DNA from: Yamagishiella unicocca
Taxonomy: Eukaryota > Chlorophyta > Chlorophyceae > Chlamydomonadales > Volvocaceae
NCBI GenBank assembly: GCA_003116995.1
Contig: BDSL01000067.1
Location: 372,001-436,000 of the forward strand
Length of the DNA stretch: 64,000 bases
Direction of reading: 5' to 3'
The notes under the pieces were generated by a model. The model worked only from the letters and a program-made list of their open reading frames with translations. It ran no database searches and was not told the DNA's origin. The position numbers and the translations under genes were made by a program. The stretch's first letter is position 1, and every line of letters starts with the position of its first letter. Below, one piece after another: positions 35,365-46,041 of this stretch.

Positions 35365-36197
35365 CCCTAGGAGGCACGTGGAACTGGCAGAACAGTGAGT
35401 AGTCTGACCCGCTTCGAAAGCGGTATCAGTCGAAATCGATACGCTACGGCTCTGGGTGCCTCACTAAGAATGTTGGGCGTTGGGCAAGCGAGGGCAGCAG
35501 GTGTCTGATCATATCCGGGGACATGATGGGGACCACGATACTGATTTTTGATTACAGACTGTTTGGGCGGGCAATATTGCTTGGTCCAGCCAGGGAGTCG
35601 CCGGATAAGCATATGCTAGGCCAATGCATTGGCTCTAGCGGGTGTAATTCAAGGGTGACATCGGGGAAAGAGAGAGAGGAGAGGAGAGGCTGGGAGAGGC
35701 ATGGCGGTGCGGTGACGTGAAGTGAGGGGAAAGGGTGCAGCTAAGCTTGCTGAAGCGGGTATGTAGGACTCTGATCCGAAGACTGATTCGCGTCGAATGG
35801 CTAGGGAGGGGGGAGGAAAAGGGGGTGGGGTGCGGTGAAGGGTTGGGGAAATGGCGGGAACGGGTTCAGGTGCTCTCAAGGGGCATCCGCGGTGTGCCAG
35901 CTGACACATGTGGCGTATCGGATCAAGAAGTTTCGCGCGTGCTTTTAGGAGTTTTGTCAGCGGGTGGGGAGATGTGACTGCATGTGTAGTTTGGCATCAT
36001 CAGGAAAACGCTTTGGCTGGAAGGAAAGGATGAGATACATGCCGGGCTGCCTCGTCCATTATGAATTGCCAGCAAGTATCATCAAAGAATGCCCCATTAC
36101 ATTATTTCAACGAAACGGTATGGGTCCCGTTGCAGCTAATAAGCTAAGCTGGCTGTTGTTGCCAAATAGGCACAGACCGCGCAGCATGAGATAACGA
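35365..36197 (+). repeat. Duplicate of the upstream region of the DDB1-like gene
   Basis: Collinear with 47440-48359: CTAGGAGGCACGTGGAACTG, AGTCGCCGGATAAGC, AAGCTTGCTGAAGCGGGTA, GAAAACGCTTTGGCTGGAAG and the last bases before ATG are shared with small indels. It carries a copy of the presumed promoter of the 48360-63724 gene in front of the pseudogene at 36198. Confidence 0.85.
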
Positions 36198-38490
36198 ATG
36201 GGAGGCGTCGACCTAATTGTCGAGGAGGTTCAGCCATCAACTGCAGTGCAAAATGCAATTGGGAGATCCTTCACGCGTCCTAATGGTGAACGACACGCGT
36301 CCGTCGGGACTTCCGAGCCGCAGCAGCTGCTCGTCAACTGCGGCGACTACTTGCAGCTATGGGAGCCGGTTGATGGGTCGCTTGAGGTGCAGCAAACCCT
36401 CCACTTGTTTGAGCGCGTCGAGCACATGGACCTGGTGCCGTCGTCGCTGCGCCTCTTACGTCGGACAGGACAGCACAGACGCAGTACTTTTATTCACTTA
36501 TGACGGACGCTGCGCCTTGCTCACGCTGACACAGCAACCTCGAATCGGATACATGGACCCCTTCACAGCGTCAAGCACCATGGGTTCGGACGGGGTCATT
36601 GTTGGGAGGTGTGGGCTCTCTGTGCCCGACACCCGTGGCGGCGCCAACAACTCCTTTTGGGGGAGGACGAGACCCCCCGCTCGCGAGACCCCCCGCTCAT
36701 GGAGCTGCCAGGGGGGCTGCCGCCAGTGCTGATGGCCGCCACCAACACAGGGCAGCTGGCGATGTGGCAGCTGGCGGCGCCGCTGACTGGGCGGGGCGGC
36801 TGCTGGGACGTGGGGCCCGGCTACAGCCTACGCATCAGCCAGCTGGCGGGGGAGCTACAGCCGGTGGCGTCGACGGCGGCGGCGTTGGTTTCGGAGCCGG
36901 GGTAGCCCGGCGGCGGCGGCGGCTGCCGCGTGTAGCTGCCCTCCAGCTCGGGGGCGATGGTGCGGCCGAAGCCGACGACGGCGGCGGCGGTGGTGTCCCG
37001 CTGGCCCCCCCTGGAGCACCTGGTGGAGGTGGTGCGGGTGCACGGTTCGGACAGCCTGCAGGCGCTGTGCCACGTCCGCACCGCCGCCATGCCGGGCAGC
37101 GCGTGCTGGGTGACGCGCGAGGGGCAGCTGCTGTTCGGGCGCTTGGACCCACGGGTCAGGATCAGATGGAGCACCGCCTTCGTGGGTGGGTGGGTGGGTG
37201 GGTGGCGATGGCTCAGGCGGCAAAGTGCCCGGGGCCGGAATAAATGATGTCGAGGGGGAGGTTCGGCGGAGTGGCAGTGGGACCCAACACCAACACCAAC
37301 ACCAACACCAACCCCAACACCAACCCCAACACCAACCCCAACACCACCCCCAACACCAACCCCAACACCGCCCCCAACACCACCCCCAACACCGCCCCCA
37401 ACACCAACCCCAACACCGGCCCCAACACCAACCCCAACACCGCCCCCAACACCACCCCCAACACCACCCCCAACACCACCCCCAACACCACCCCCAACAC
37501 CAACCCCAACACCAACCCCAACACCACCCCCAACACCACCCCCAACACCGCCCCCAACACCACCCCCAACACCAACCCCAACACCACCCCCAACACCACC
37601 CCCAACACCAACCCCAACACCAACCCCAACACCACCCCCAACACCAACCCCAACACCACCCCCCTACCCACCAGGTGCCCCCCCCCCGCATGTGACCCCC
37701 AGGGCTGCCCGAGGTGGCTGCCGGCTGGCAGGGGGCGGAGCGGGACGAGGCGGCAGCGGGGGCGGCGGCGGCGGACGTGTCGTGGTCTCACGGCCTGGGG
37801 GCGGTGCGGGAGGACGCGGACAGCGACGAGGAGGACTTCTTCGCAGCCGGGCCGGGGGGGCAGGGGGGCCGCAGGGAGGCGGCGGGGGCGGCTCCAGGGA
37901 GGGGGGAGGGGCGCGCTGCGCCCGAGGCGGCCCGCGCGGCGAGGGCTCTGCGGAAGCGCATGCAGGTGGGTTTGAGGCGGTGGGGTGCGGCACGGCGTGA
38001 CGGGGAACGTGGGGCCGTCCGGTGGGCCGCGGTGCTGGTGTGGCACCCCACGTGCAGTACGAGCAGTACGAGCAGCAACACCCATGATCGCATCGTTTGT
38101 CGGCGTATCTTCCGACAGCTGCGAGGGCGGGCAGACGTCACCTCCTGTCTCCCGGCCGCCCAGCCCCGCTCCTCGTCCGCGCCCTGCCTTGACCCGCCGC
38201 TAGCCTCGCGCTGGCCCCGGTCGGGCAGGGTTGCCCCCTCCAGCTCTTGAGCCACCACCACCTGCCTCGTCCTCCCTCCTGCCACGTCCTCCTGCCTCGT
38301 CCTCCATCCCTCCTGCCTCGTCCTCCATCCCTCCTGCCTCGTCCTCCATCCCTCCTCCACCCACCTACCTACTGCGTCTACCTCCCTCCCGCGGCAGTGA
38401 CAGTGACAGCGAAGACAGCAGCGCCGGTGGCAGTGGCGGTGGTGGTGGTGGTGACCGAGGCGGCGGCCACCCCATCTTCGCGCAGGTGGG
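36198..38490 (+). pseudogene. Internally deleted chimaeric copy of the DDB1-like gene
   Basis: 36198-36540 copies the start of exon 1 of the 48360-63724 gene but has an indel near 36460 that breaks the frame. The sequence then matches parts of intron 1 (about 49160-49520), jumps near 36655 to exon 11 (matching from about 55865), follows it to about 37282, jumps into the CAACACCACCCC array near 58675, and follows 58850-59630. It then skips to the middle of exon 14 and, at about 38475, to that exon's end. Introns are retained, so this is a DNA-level duplicate with serial deletions, not a retrocopy. Confidence 0.87.
37285..37662. repeat. 12-bp array (CCCAACACCAAC/CCCAACACCACC)
   Basis: About 31 units within the pseudogene. 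The shorter array at 58676-58803 in the parent gene is the source. It has expanded roughly threefold in the copy, and its left edge coincides with a deletion junction. Confidence 0.93.
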
Positions 38491-38494
38491 GGGG

Positions 38495-39060
38495 AGGTCT
38501 CGAGGAAGACCCGTGGATGCCAGAAAAAACCGTTTAGGAAACATGTTTTGAGATGCATGCTGTAGGACTGGGATGAGGAGACGATAGGCGGTGGTCGTAC
38601 GTCGACCTTCGGTGGCTAAGCTAAATCGGCTGCGGCGAGACGAAAGGGAGCGAGGACCCCGCGCGACGCAAGGAGACGTTTCACGGAACCGGTTTTGGGC
38701 GCTAGCTGGAGAACTGGGGGTGGTGGTGAGCGATGGGAGAGCGGACAGCGCGGCACGGTCCCGACCCGCCCGAATACCGATCATAATGTTGCGGACGTCG
38801 TGGGGAAGCCGGAAATTACCAGAGGTCCGCCGGCGTCCGTGGTAGGAGGCCGGAGCCGCGCCGCGCCGCCATGGGGGACGCGAAAGCCTAGACGCAGGTC
38901 CCGGTGCCCGCAGACAAGAACGCAACGACTAGCAAAGAGCGAACAAAACAGGGGCCCAACCCGGCGGCGGAACTCACCTGGCCAGGGCCCAGAGCGGGTG
39001 GTGATGGCAGTCGACGCGAAGCATGCGGGCAGGGGGCACCAGGGGGCGTCAGGAACAACA
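38495..39060 (+). repeat. Dispersed element A, copy following the pseudogene's last exon
   Basis: It starts with TCGAGGAAGACCCGTGGATG about 13 nt after the GCGCAG/GTGGGG donor equivalent, exactly where the parent gene has its copy (60080). The first 0.5 kb therefore came along with the duplication. It ends near the CATGCGGGCAGGGGGCACCA motif and then runs into RT-like sequence. Confidence 0.75.
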
Positions 39061-39064
39061 CCCA

Positions 39065-39330
39065 TAGCCTCGTACAGGCGGGTGAGGAGGCGGCACGATG
39101 CGGCGGCGGGGATGGGGACGCAGGGCCGGAGGGTAGATGCCGTGAAGGCCCAGATAGGTGGTGTTGGTGTACAGGAGAGGGGCGAGGTGGGGATTTTGAA
39201 GGGAGAGGAGGTCGTCCAGGAAGCGGAGGGAGAAGGCGAAGGAGGCGAGGGCGGTGCGGGCGGCGGGTGCGAGGTCGGGTCGGAGGCCTTGGCAGAGGAA
39301 GGCGTATTCGAACCAGGAGGGGGATTGGAA
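39065..39330 (-). mobile_element. Reverse-transcriptase-like fragment
   Basis: The minus strand encodes YAFLCQGLRPDLA, then SLRFLDDLLSLQNPHLAPLL and GLHGIYPPALRP. The (R)(F/Y)xDDL motif followed by NP and YPxxL matches the catalytic palm region of an RT family found in many eukaryotic genomes. This is the portion missing from the 30220-30825 remnant. Only about 85 residues remain. Confidence 0.52.
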
Positions 39331-39384
39331 TGTCGGGGGGGGGCGATAGAGGGCAGGAGGTGTAAGCTGGGGTTCTTACGCCTT

Positions 39385-39510
39385 CCTATCACAGCTCCGA
39401 CAGCCGCCTCCACAGGTTTGCCGGTAGTCAGTTCCAGTGCTCCAGCATGCGCCCACAAAATTGGTGTCCGACGACCATGCGCCACCTATCCTGTCTCGTT
39501 GCGTAATACG
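39385..39510 (-). repeat. Short piece of dispersed element B
   Basis: Shares CCACAGGTTTGCCGGT, CTCCAGCATGCGCCCAC and GACCATGCGCCACCTATC with 16405-16480 and, inverted, with 57770-58020. It is truncated at both sides. Confidence 0.55.
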
Positions 39511-39520
39511 GTTTTTATAC

Positions 39521-39768
39521 AACCCCCGACATTCCAATCCCCCTCCTGCCCTCTATCGCCCCCCCCCAAGATTCCAATCCCCCTCCTGCCCTCTATCGCC
39601 CCCCCCCAACATTCCAATCCCCCTCCTGCCCTCTATCGCCCCCCCCCAAACATTCCAATCCCCCTCCTGCCCTCTGTCGCCCCCCCCCCCAACATTCCAA
39701 TCCCCCTCCTGCCCTCTATCGCCCACCCCCCCAACATTCCAACCCCCCTCCTGCCCTCTATCACCCCT
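39521..39768. repeat. About 39-bp minisatellite, six copies
   Basis: The unit is ATTCCAATCCCCCTCCTGCC followed by CTCTATCGCCCCCCCC, with a variable C-run. It follows directly on the RT fragment and the element B piece. Nothing else is recognised up to 40060. Confidence 0.88.
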
Positions 39769-40062
39769 CAGGTCATGTGGCCTCTCTGACCTACGTCACC
39801 CGGTTGGGCGTCCTAGCTGTGGCGGTGTACGGCGTGTACCAGGTGGTATACAGCTCGGGTGTTGTACACGACGCCCGGGTGTGAAGTACGGTGGGAGTGG
39901 GAGCGGGAGTGGGAGCGGAGGGGATGAGGCCGGGATGGGGTTGGGTCAGGCCGGGCTGGGGCGGATCAGGCCAGTCGGACTGGTCGAGATTGTTGTCAGC
40001 AGCGAAACGGCGATTTGGTCCGGGGCATGTTGCTGCAGTGTAGTGTGCGGTTCGGTTGCGTT

Positions 40063-40112
40063 TTGCCTGGGTGATCCGATGCAGGCGGCTGGGACTGGTT
40101 TGCCTGGGTGAT
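40063..40112. repeat. Isolated copy of the 37-bp minisatellite unit
   Basis: Carries TTTGCCTGGGTGATCCGATG and CAGGCGGCTGGGACTGGTTT, identical to the unit of the 33385-33950 array, with a start of a second unit. It is about 6 kb away from the array. Confidence 0.85.
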
Positions 40113-40760
40113 GGCACCTAGCAGCGGTGACAGGATATCGTGCAGCAGCGGTGCTCCAGGGCTAGTTGCCAGCTTTGGGTAGCTGCGCTGGTGGTCTTGG
40201 TGGGAAGAAACAGGGGGGGCACAGCACGCTGGGAGGCAGTGTGTATTTTCCAGTCCCTATAAAATGCTTTTATGGGCCTTGCACATTCGTTGTGCAAGAA
40301 GCGACTGGATTTCGTAGCTACTGGAGCTATGAGGTTAGGGGATATGTGGTCCGAAGCAGCACGTGGGACACCCTGGCAGCTGTCGCGTGAGTCGGTCCTA
40401 CGTAGTGCCATCATGCAGCTGCCAAATCCATGGGCAGCACCGTGGTTGCTACAAGGGGGGTGTGACCGATTGTGAGGCTTGTGACTGGGCGGGAGGGGAC
40501 CCAGATTCCGCAGCAGGATGACGGTGTTTATCAACACCATTTCCTCTGAAACATTAATTGGGGACTGAGGTCCGTGGGGACGCCTGTAACGGTGCATTCC
40601 CGCTTCTGCTACCCGTGAATGGTTTGGTGCGAAGTGCTCGGCTGGGCTGTGCCAACGTGTGAACATGTGCAAGCGTGATGGGCGTCTTGGCCCTAGGTGA
40701 CGTGGACGGATACAGAGACGGTAGTTCGCCTTGCTGCGGGTTACCTACGAACCCCACGAT
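40106..40760. repeat. Duplicate of 46448-47056
   Basis: Near-identical to 46448-47056 (TGGCACCTAGCAGCGG, GGTGGGAAGAAACAGGGGGG, CAACACCATTTCCTCTGAAA, GCCCTAGGTGACGTGGACGG). There are small indels, including about 25 bp deleted in the 46.6-kb copy. I see no coding potential. In the 46-kb copy it is followed by sequence related to 35215 onward, so the ancestral block has been split and rearranged here. Confidence 0.88.
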
Positions 40761-41869
40761 GGGGGGTCCTTGCCAGCTGCTGTCGTGGCTGCACCACGAC
40801 CTGGGAGCCACCTGGCGGTCCCCGTCGTTCGGGTGCGGCGTCAAGGCTGGCAGCAGTGGCCCGCAGTGGGGCCCGGCTACCTGGGTTTCGGGCATGGTTT
40901 TTTCGGGCAGGGGAACACCAGGTTCCAGGTGGAGCAGCTGCTGAGGGCACGGAGCGGGGGGGCGGCCCGGGCTGTAGGAGGGGCCGGTGGGGTTGCATAA
41001 AAGAGCCGGTAACTCGACATGGGAAGTGTAGCTGGTGCGTTGCCTTCGGACACCTGGACGCGCGCGCAGGCTACTGGACTTGGGGTGGCGGCCGCAAAAA
41101 CTGACTCGGCGAAGGTGACGGGGGAGGCGGGGCCGGGGTGCAGGCGGGCGGGATGGGTGGGTTTGCGGGGGAGGCTGGAGGCGGGCCGGGCAGGCGGGTG
41201 AGGCGGCGACGGCAGGAGCGCATGCTGCCTGGCGGCGCTGTGCTACACGATTGGATCCACACTCACAAGAGGCGGCGAACCGCCTCCAGGAGGGGCTGGC
41301 TGGGCTTCGGCCTGGGTGGTGGCGATGCTGACGTGGCGGCCTGGGTGGTGGTGATGCTGACGTGGCGGCCTGGGTGCGATGCTGACGTGGCAGCCTGGTG
41401 GCGCTTCTCGCACCTCGTGTGTGTGTTGACGGGTGGTGCGAGGGGCACCGATGGTTGACGAGTGGTCGCGTTAATGGTTGGCACCGCCTTAACAGACGGC
41501 ACCTTGGGCACTGTGTTCACTCCGTGCAGCTCCACTGGGTGAAGAGGGGTGAAGCTCTTACCGTGCATGCCTGGTGCCGGTAATAGCACGCTGTTCCCTC
41601 CCAGGCCACCCATGAAACACCCGGTGTGGGAATACCTGATGGTCAAGGGAGGATCGCTGAAGGCCACCTTTGCGTTGTGTTGCAAGTGCAGCCGGGCCTT
41701 ACGCAGGTGTCCACAGTGCGGGTCATGAGGGGCACGGCGGAGCTCCCTGTCTCAAGCTGCGGTGCCCCCCATACCGTATCAGATCCTTCAGCTGATGTGC
41801 CCGATGGTTCTGCTTTTTGATCTGGAACCACAGTAACGTGTACTGCTACTACTACTAGTGCTGCCCAGC
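40761..41869. other. Unassigned region, one possible exon-like stretch
   Basis: No gene is supported. 40770-40960 has balanced codon-like composition and an open frame with GWQQWPAVGPGYLGFGHGFF, which could be a leftover exon, but splice sites and homology are lacking. 41301-41440 repeats the GCTGACGTGGCGG motif seen at 35041-35205. Confidence 0.4.
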
Positions 41870-43012
41870 GGTTCCGGGCCATCACACGGGTGGCGGCAAA
41901 CTACTGATCTCACCGTTTTTCCACAACCCACAAATCAGATCGGAAGGGTGCTTGCGAGCCTTGCGTCCTGGCTGGTTTACCCGGTGACACGGACTGCGTC
42001 CTGAGCTTGTACCACCTCTCGCATTAAGCTGTCACTGCTGTTGAACGACAAGGCAACTAAGTACCCAAACCTTGCGTAATGACGACTGGCAGCAGCATTC
42101 AGCACATCCTTCCCAGTACCATGTCCCCACATGACGGAGTGAGGGTTTGTGTCCGTGCAGCAGCAGCAATGGCGTCGGGGCGTCCTACCCCAGAAACCCA
42201 CCTGACAGGCCTACATGCAGGAGTGCACCTGCCCCGCCCTGACCGCCCTGGCTGGGGATCACCCACACAGTGCACCAACTGCACCGACCGCTAACCCCGC
42301 CCCTGGCCTCCAACCAGCAGTAACCCCCACCACTGCACATGGGGTCTCTGTCCAGATACAACAACGGCGTAGGAGGAAGGAGGCTGTAGAATTGTACCCA
42401 AGGGTGGGGGCAAGAGTGGGGGCAAGAGTGGGGCCGGAAACAGGAGCGGGTGGGTGGATACAGCGCCTACCTCCACCACCACCATCCCTCACATGTTCCA
42501 CGTCTCCAGAGGGACCTCCTAACAACACCGCTCCACCACCTGCCACCTCCCGGCCATGCACGAGGCCACTGGCAAGGAAGCGGGCCGCAATGCTCCACCA
42601 CCACTCCACCAGCGCTCAGCCCCGGGCTCAATGAAGTGAGGCGCCACAGCCGTTTGCCGCAACTCCGCCCATCGAGACACAAGATTGCGAAACCCACGCC
42701 GCACTTGGGGTCCTGAGTCGCCCTTGCCAGTGCGGCCATGACACCCGGACCACCGCATCCAAACCAGGCAACAAAACAATTACCGCACCAGGCAACCGCG
42801 AGGCCATCGGTCGGTCCTGCAGAGCTTGAACTCCCTGGGCGCCCGGGGAATATGCTACTGCCACCATGAGTGTCGCGACATCTGCTACTGCCGTGTACCT
42901 AGCTGCCGCTTCCGTTCGGCTGCCAGCCATGCCTGCACCTCGTGCCGATCCTCCCCCCTCCACCGGCCCGCCGCCTTCACTGCCGTATTCCAATTCACCG
43001 GGTAGCCCGCTT
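41870..43012. repeat. Segmental duplication: 3' flank of an ankyrin gene
   Basis: Collinear with 23818-24655 and, more weakly, 20500-21048. It carries the tail of the ankyrin reading frame lost by frameshift (LLRWLVEAGYPVNW, ending at 42885). Confidence 0.7.
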
Positions 43013-45156
43013 CTACCAGCCAGCGCAGCAGGGGAAATCGACAGCCCTGAAGACCAAGGACATGAAGGCCTCCCTGTCGGAGCTCCAGGGGCAGCCCAGC
43101 CGCCGCAAGCAGCGCAGTGTGGCCAGGTCGCCGTTCTGAGCAGCGACCAAGTAGGCGCTGCCGTCGTCCTGAGGATGAGGGAGGGATGTTGCGTTGAGGG
43201 ATCACCTGGCGAGACGATACGTGGGCAGTTGCTGGCAGAAACCACCGGATGCGTTCTCCCAGAGGTTTAATTGGGACAACAACGCCAGACCCGCCCTAAC
43301 CCATCCCGCCTACTCCACCCACACCCTTTAGCCGCTTCAGGCCGTCATCGTCCTTCTCCTGAGAAAGGGAAACCCTCGGCCCCCCTATCCAGCTTCGTTG
43401 GGCCTGGTTCAGATGTCTTTGGTTTCGGTAGCCCTCCATGTCCCTCTGCGACCTCCCTGCTCGGCCCTGCGGCCCCCCCTGGTCCCTCACGCACAGCAGC
43501 ACCCCCCTGGTTGACGCAACCCCTCCCGAACCGAACCCACCGTGCAAGTGCAAGCCGGCAGCCATCACCCTAGCAGCTACTCCAGTGACCTCCCCCTAGG
43601 AGGGCTGCGGTCGCCCACATCAGCCCCAACATTCCCGAGTGCAGGATCACGGAACTGCACCCAAATAACTTCGCAGCTGTACGGCAGCCATTCCGTTCGC
43701 TAGTTGGTTGGTTCACCATCGCCTCACCATGCCCCCTCACATCATGTCCACAGCTTCACAAGCCGGAAGCCTCGCTAAGTCAACGAACAAACCGGCCAGC
43801 CGCCATCAGCCCACGGGGCCCGCGCCATGCAACACCCACCGTCATGGGGCAGCCGTGATCCACCAGCCACTCCAGCGCCTCCTCGCAGCCACCCTTTGCA
43901 GCGAACCAGAAGGTGTGAGGGTTCCATTCGCATCCGCGCTCGCGCAGCCAGGACAACAGCTCCACGCTGCCCGAATAGGAAGCGTCGCCGGCGTCGACAC
44001 TCGCTATCGTGGCACCGAGCGTCTCCACCGCCCAGGCCACCACTGCCAGGTGCCCACCAGAGGCTGCGGCCCTGGCGATATATGAGGCATTCACGGTGCA
44101 GCCGTGGGCGTGCAGGGCTTCCAGGACGGCCAGGTGGCCACCTCGAGCGGCTTCAGCTCCAGCAGATCCGACCCCGCTGGCTCCTATGCCCTCCGTCAGC
44201 AGGTACTGTACAGCAGCCAGGTTGCCAGTTCCGGCGGCCTTCACAAGTGCGACCCCATCGGCCGGGTAGCCCAGCTGCCGCAGCCACCTCAGGCGGTCCA
44301 CTGCGTCCGGTCGGGCAGCGGCCCGACAAAAGATTTCGGGACAGCGCTGGTAGCCCTGCCCCTCCAGCCACTCGACCTTGGCCTGCCAGTCCGCTGTGGG
44401 GCTGCTGGCAGCGGCCCACAACGTCATCCCGTAATCATCGGCCGCCCCTCCTTGCTCCCCCCGGAACTCGCTGTGAAACCGTTCCAGAGTCGCCAGGTCA
44501 CAGCCCTCAGCCACCCCCATTATAAGCGACAATGGACTAATTGTGTCCTTGATGGGGTTTCGCTCCATCAGCCACTCCACCAGGCTCACGTGGCCGCCGC
44601 TGGCAGCAGCGTAGATGGCTTTAACATCCCAGGGACAGCCGTTGTCCAGGAGCCACTCGCACACCACCTGGTGGCCTGCCAGTGCTGCTGCGGCCAGAGC
44701 CCCGCGCCAGGAGCAGCCACGCTGCCGAAGCCACTGGCACACCTCCAGCCGCCCAGCGGCTGCAGCACCGGCGAGGGCATCCGTGCTGGCGTCAAATGTC
44801 AAGGCCCTGAAGACAAAACCCGCACCCTCAAACGCCACTTCCAGGTTGGGCAGACTGCCGCTGGCCGCTGTCAGGCATACAAGCTGCTGCCGCCGTAGGA
44901 GAGTGAGCGACCGCATGGCGACTGGCACGCCCCAGCGATCCTTAAATGCGTGGTGAGGTGATGGATCAGAAAGCCGGACAGTCGTGTACTGGCCGAACTG
45001 CAGCGAAGTTGCTTTGTCCAACAAGCGGATAGTGCACGCGACCTCATTGGGGCACAGGAAGCGCACGACGTTGTCCACTATGTCCGGTGACCATACGAGT
45101 GCCCCTGAAATGGTCGAGGCCTCGTCCAGGAAATCCATCGATTGCCGCTGTGACAT
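43013..45156 (-). CDS. F-box-like/ankyrin-repeat protein, paralogue with frameshifted last exon (490 aa)
   Basis: Exon 1 is 43840-45156 (439 codons; start ATG at 45154-45156) and closely matches the 21049-23360 gene, including WSPDIVDNVVRFLCPNEVA and the phase-0 donor after HGCPMT. Exon 2 starts at 43168 with DDGSAYLVAAQNG. A shift relative to the paralogues near 43040-43070 changes the frame, so it ends at TAG 43013-43015 after about 51 codons. The ancestral C-terminus continues in the other frame to 42885. Exon 1 is fully open, so the gene may still work with a shorter C-terminus, or it may be a young pseudogene. Confidence 0.72.
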
Positions 45157-45506
45157 GGGTTGCTGCTAGGAATGATTTGCGTCTCAGGAGATCCTCAAAG
45201 AAAGACTGGAGCTAACGGGTGCAGGTCACGGTCACGGATGAGTGGCCCGTTTGGCGCATGCCAGTCCGAGGCAAAGTTCATGAATTTTTTTCAAGCTCGT
45301 AACGTCTTACATAGAACGTTGCTGAAATATGAACGAGACCTCAAAGGCTTGTAATCCGCCGTACGAATTGCCAAACCTCAGTACCGCGCAATGAGCTCAC
45401 AACCGGGTACCGGGACACATGCATCAGCCACACTGTCCAGATAACATAGTTATAACTTGCGCCCCAGCCCCCTATCGCGTCTGCATTCATAGTTAACATC
45501 AACCTC
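45157..45506. other. Intergenic region between the ankyrin gene and an unknown gene
   Basis: It holds the ankyrin gene's 5' side and, at 45307-45311, a minus-strand TGTAA that would suit the 3' end of the 45507-46041 gene. No other feature was seen. Confidence 0.4.
45307..45311 (-). terminator. Candidate polyadenylation signal TGTAA
   Basis: TGTAA on the minus strand about 195 nt past the stop of the unknown single-exon gene. This is the volvocine consensus, but it is a short motif. Confidence 0.35.
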
Positions 45507-46041
45507 TCACGCCTCTGCGCCAGCAGCAGCCGGACCGACCCCCTTCAGCACACGGAGTTTCTCCTTGATGGCGCTGTGTGTCGCTGCCGTGATCGTGAAC
45601 TGGACTCCTGCCTTTTTATCCTGCTGCCGCCCGGCAATGACAACCCTCACGTCACTGGTGATCATATCGGACACTCGCACGCCTGATAGCCCCATGCGGG
45701 TGTCGAGGTGGAACTGCAACGGGCTATCCCCGACGTGGTACAGCCATCTGCCCCTGATGACGGGCTCCCCAACAGGGTACTTGACACCGTCCGCGTCAAC
45801 CCAATCCTCAACATACTCTCCAGCAGCTCGGACCAGCATCATGCTGTATTCGTACTGTGGGTAGTCCTGGGTAGTTGACTGGGTCGTCATTGAAAACGGC
45901 GATGTGCTGGCCCGGAACGACAGCTTGCAGCCTGGCCTCGAGCTGTGCTCTGGTGATATCATCAGCGGGCGCCTGTACCTCGAAGGCCTGCCATCCACAC
46001 ACGTGCAGCAGCAAACTTGCGAGACGGGTCATCAGCTTCAC
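45507..46041 (-). CDS. Unknown single-exon protein, probably frameshifted
   Basis: Two overlapping frames seem to be one protein. The upstream frame from ATG 46041 gives MKLMTRLASLLLHVCG, then FEVQAPADDITRAQLEARLQ, then HIAVFNDDP. Near 45865-45885, at a repeated ACTACCCA sequence, the sense switches to the other frame: QYEYSMMLVRAAGEYVEDW, WLYHVGDSPLQFHLDTRMG and so on, ending at 45507 (stop). Composition and charge pattern look genuinely coding and differ from the low-complexity ORFs around it. I do not recognise the family. The N-terminus is hydrophobic and could be a signal peptide. Either the first frame is spurious (start within the second) or a 1-nt indel exists in the genome or assembly. 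Confidence 0.5.

Noticed and set aside
37186..37975. Asn/Thr/Pro repeat protein
   Set aside because: Translation of the 12-bp array in the pseudogene.
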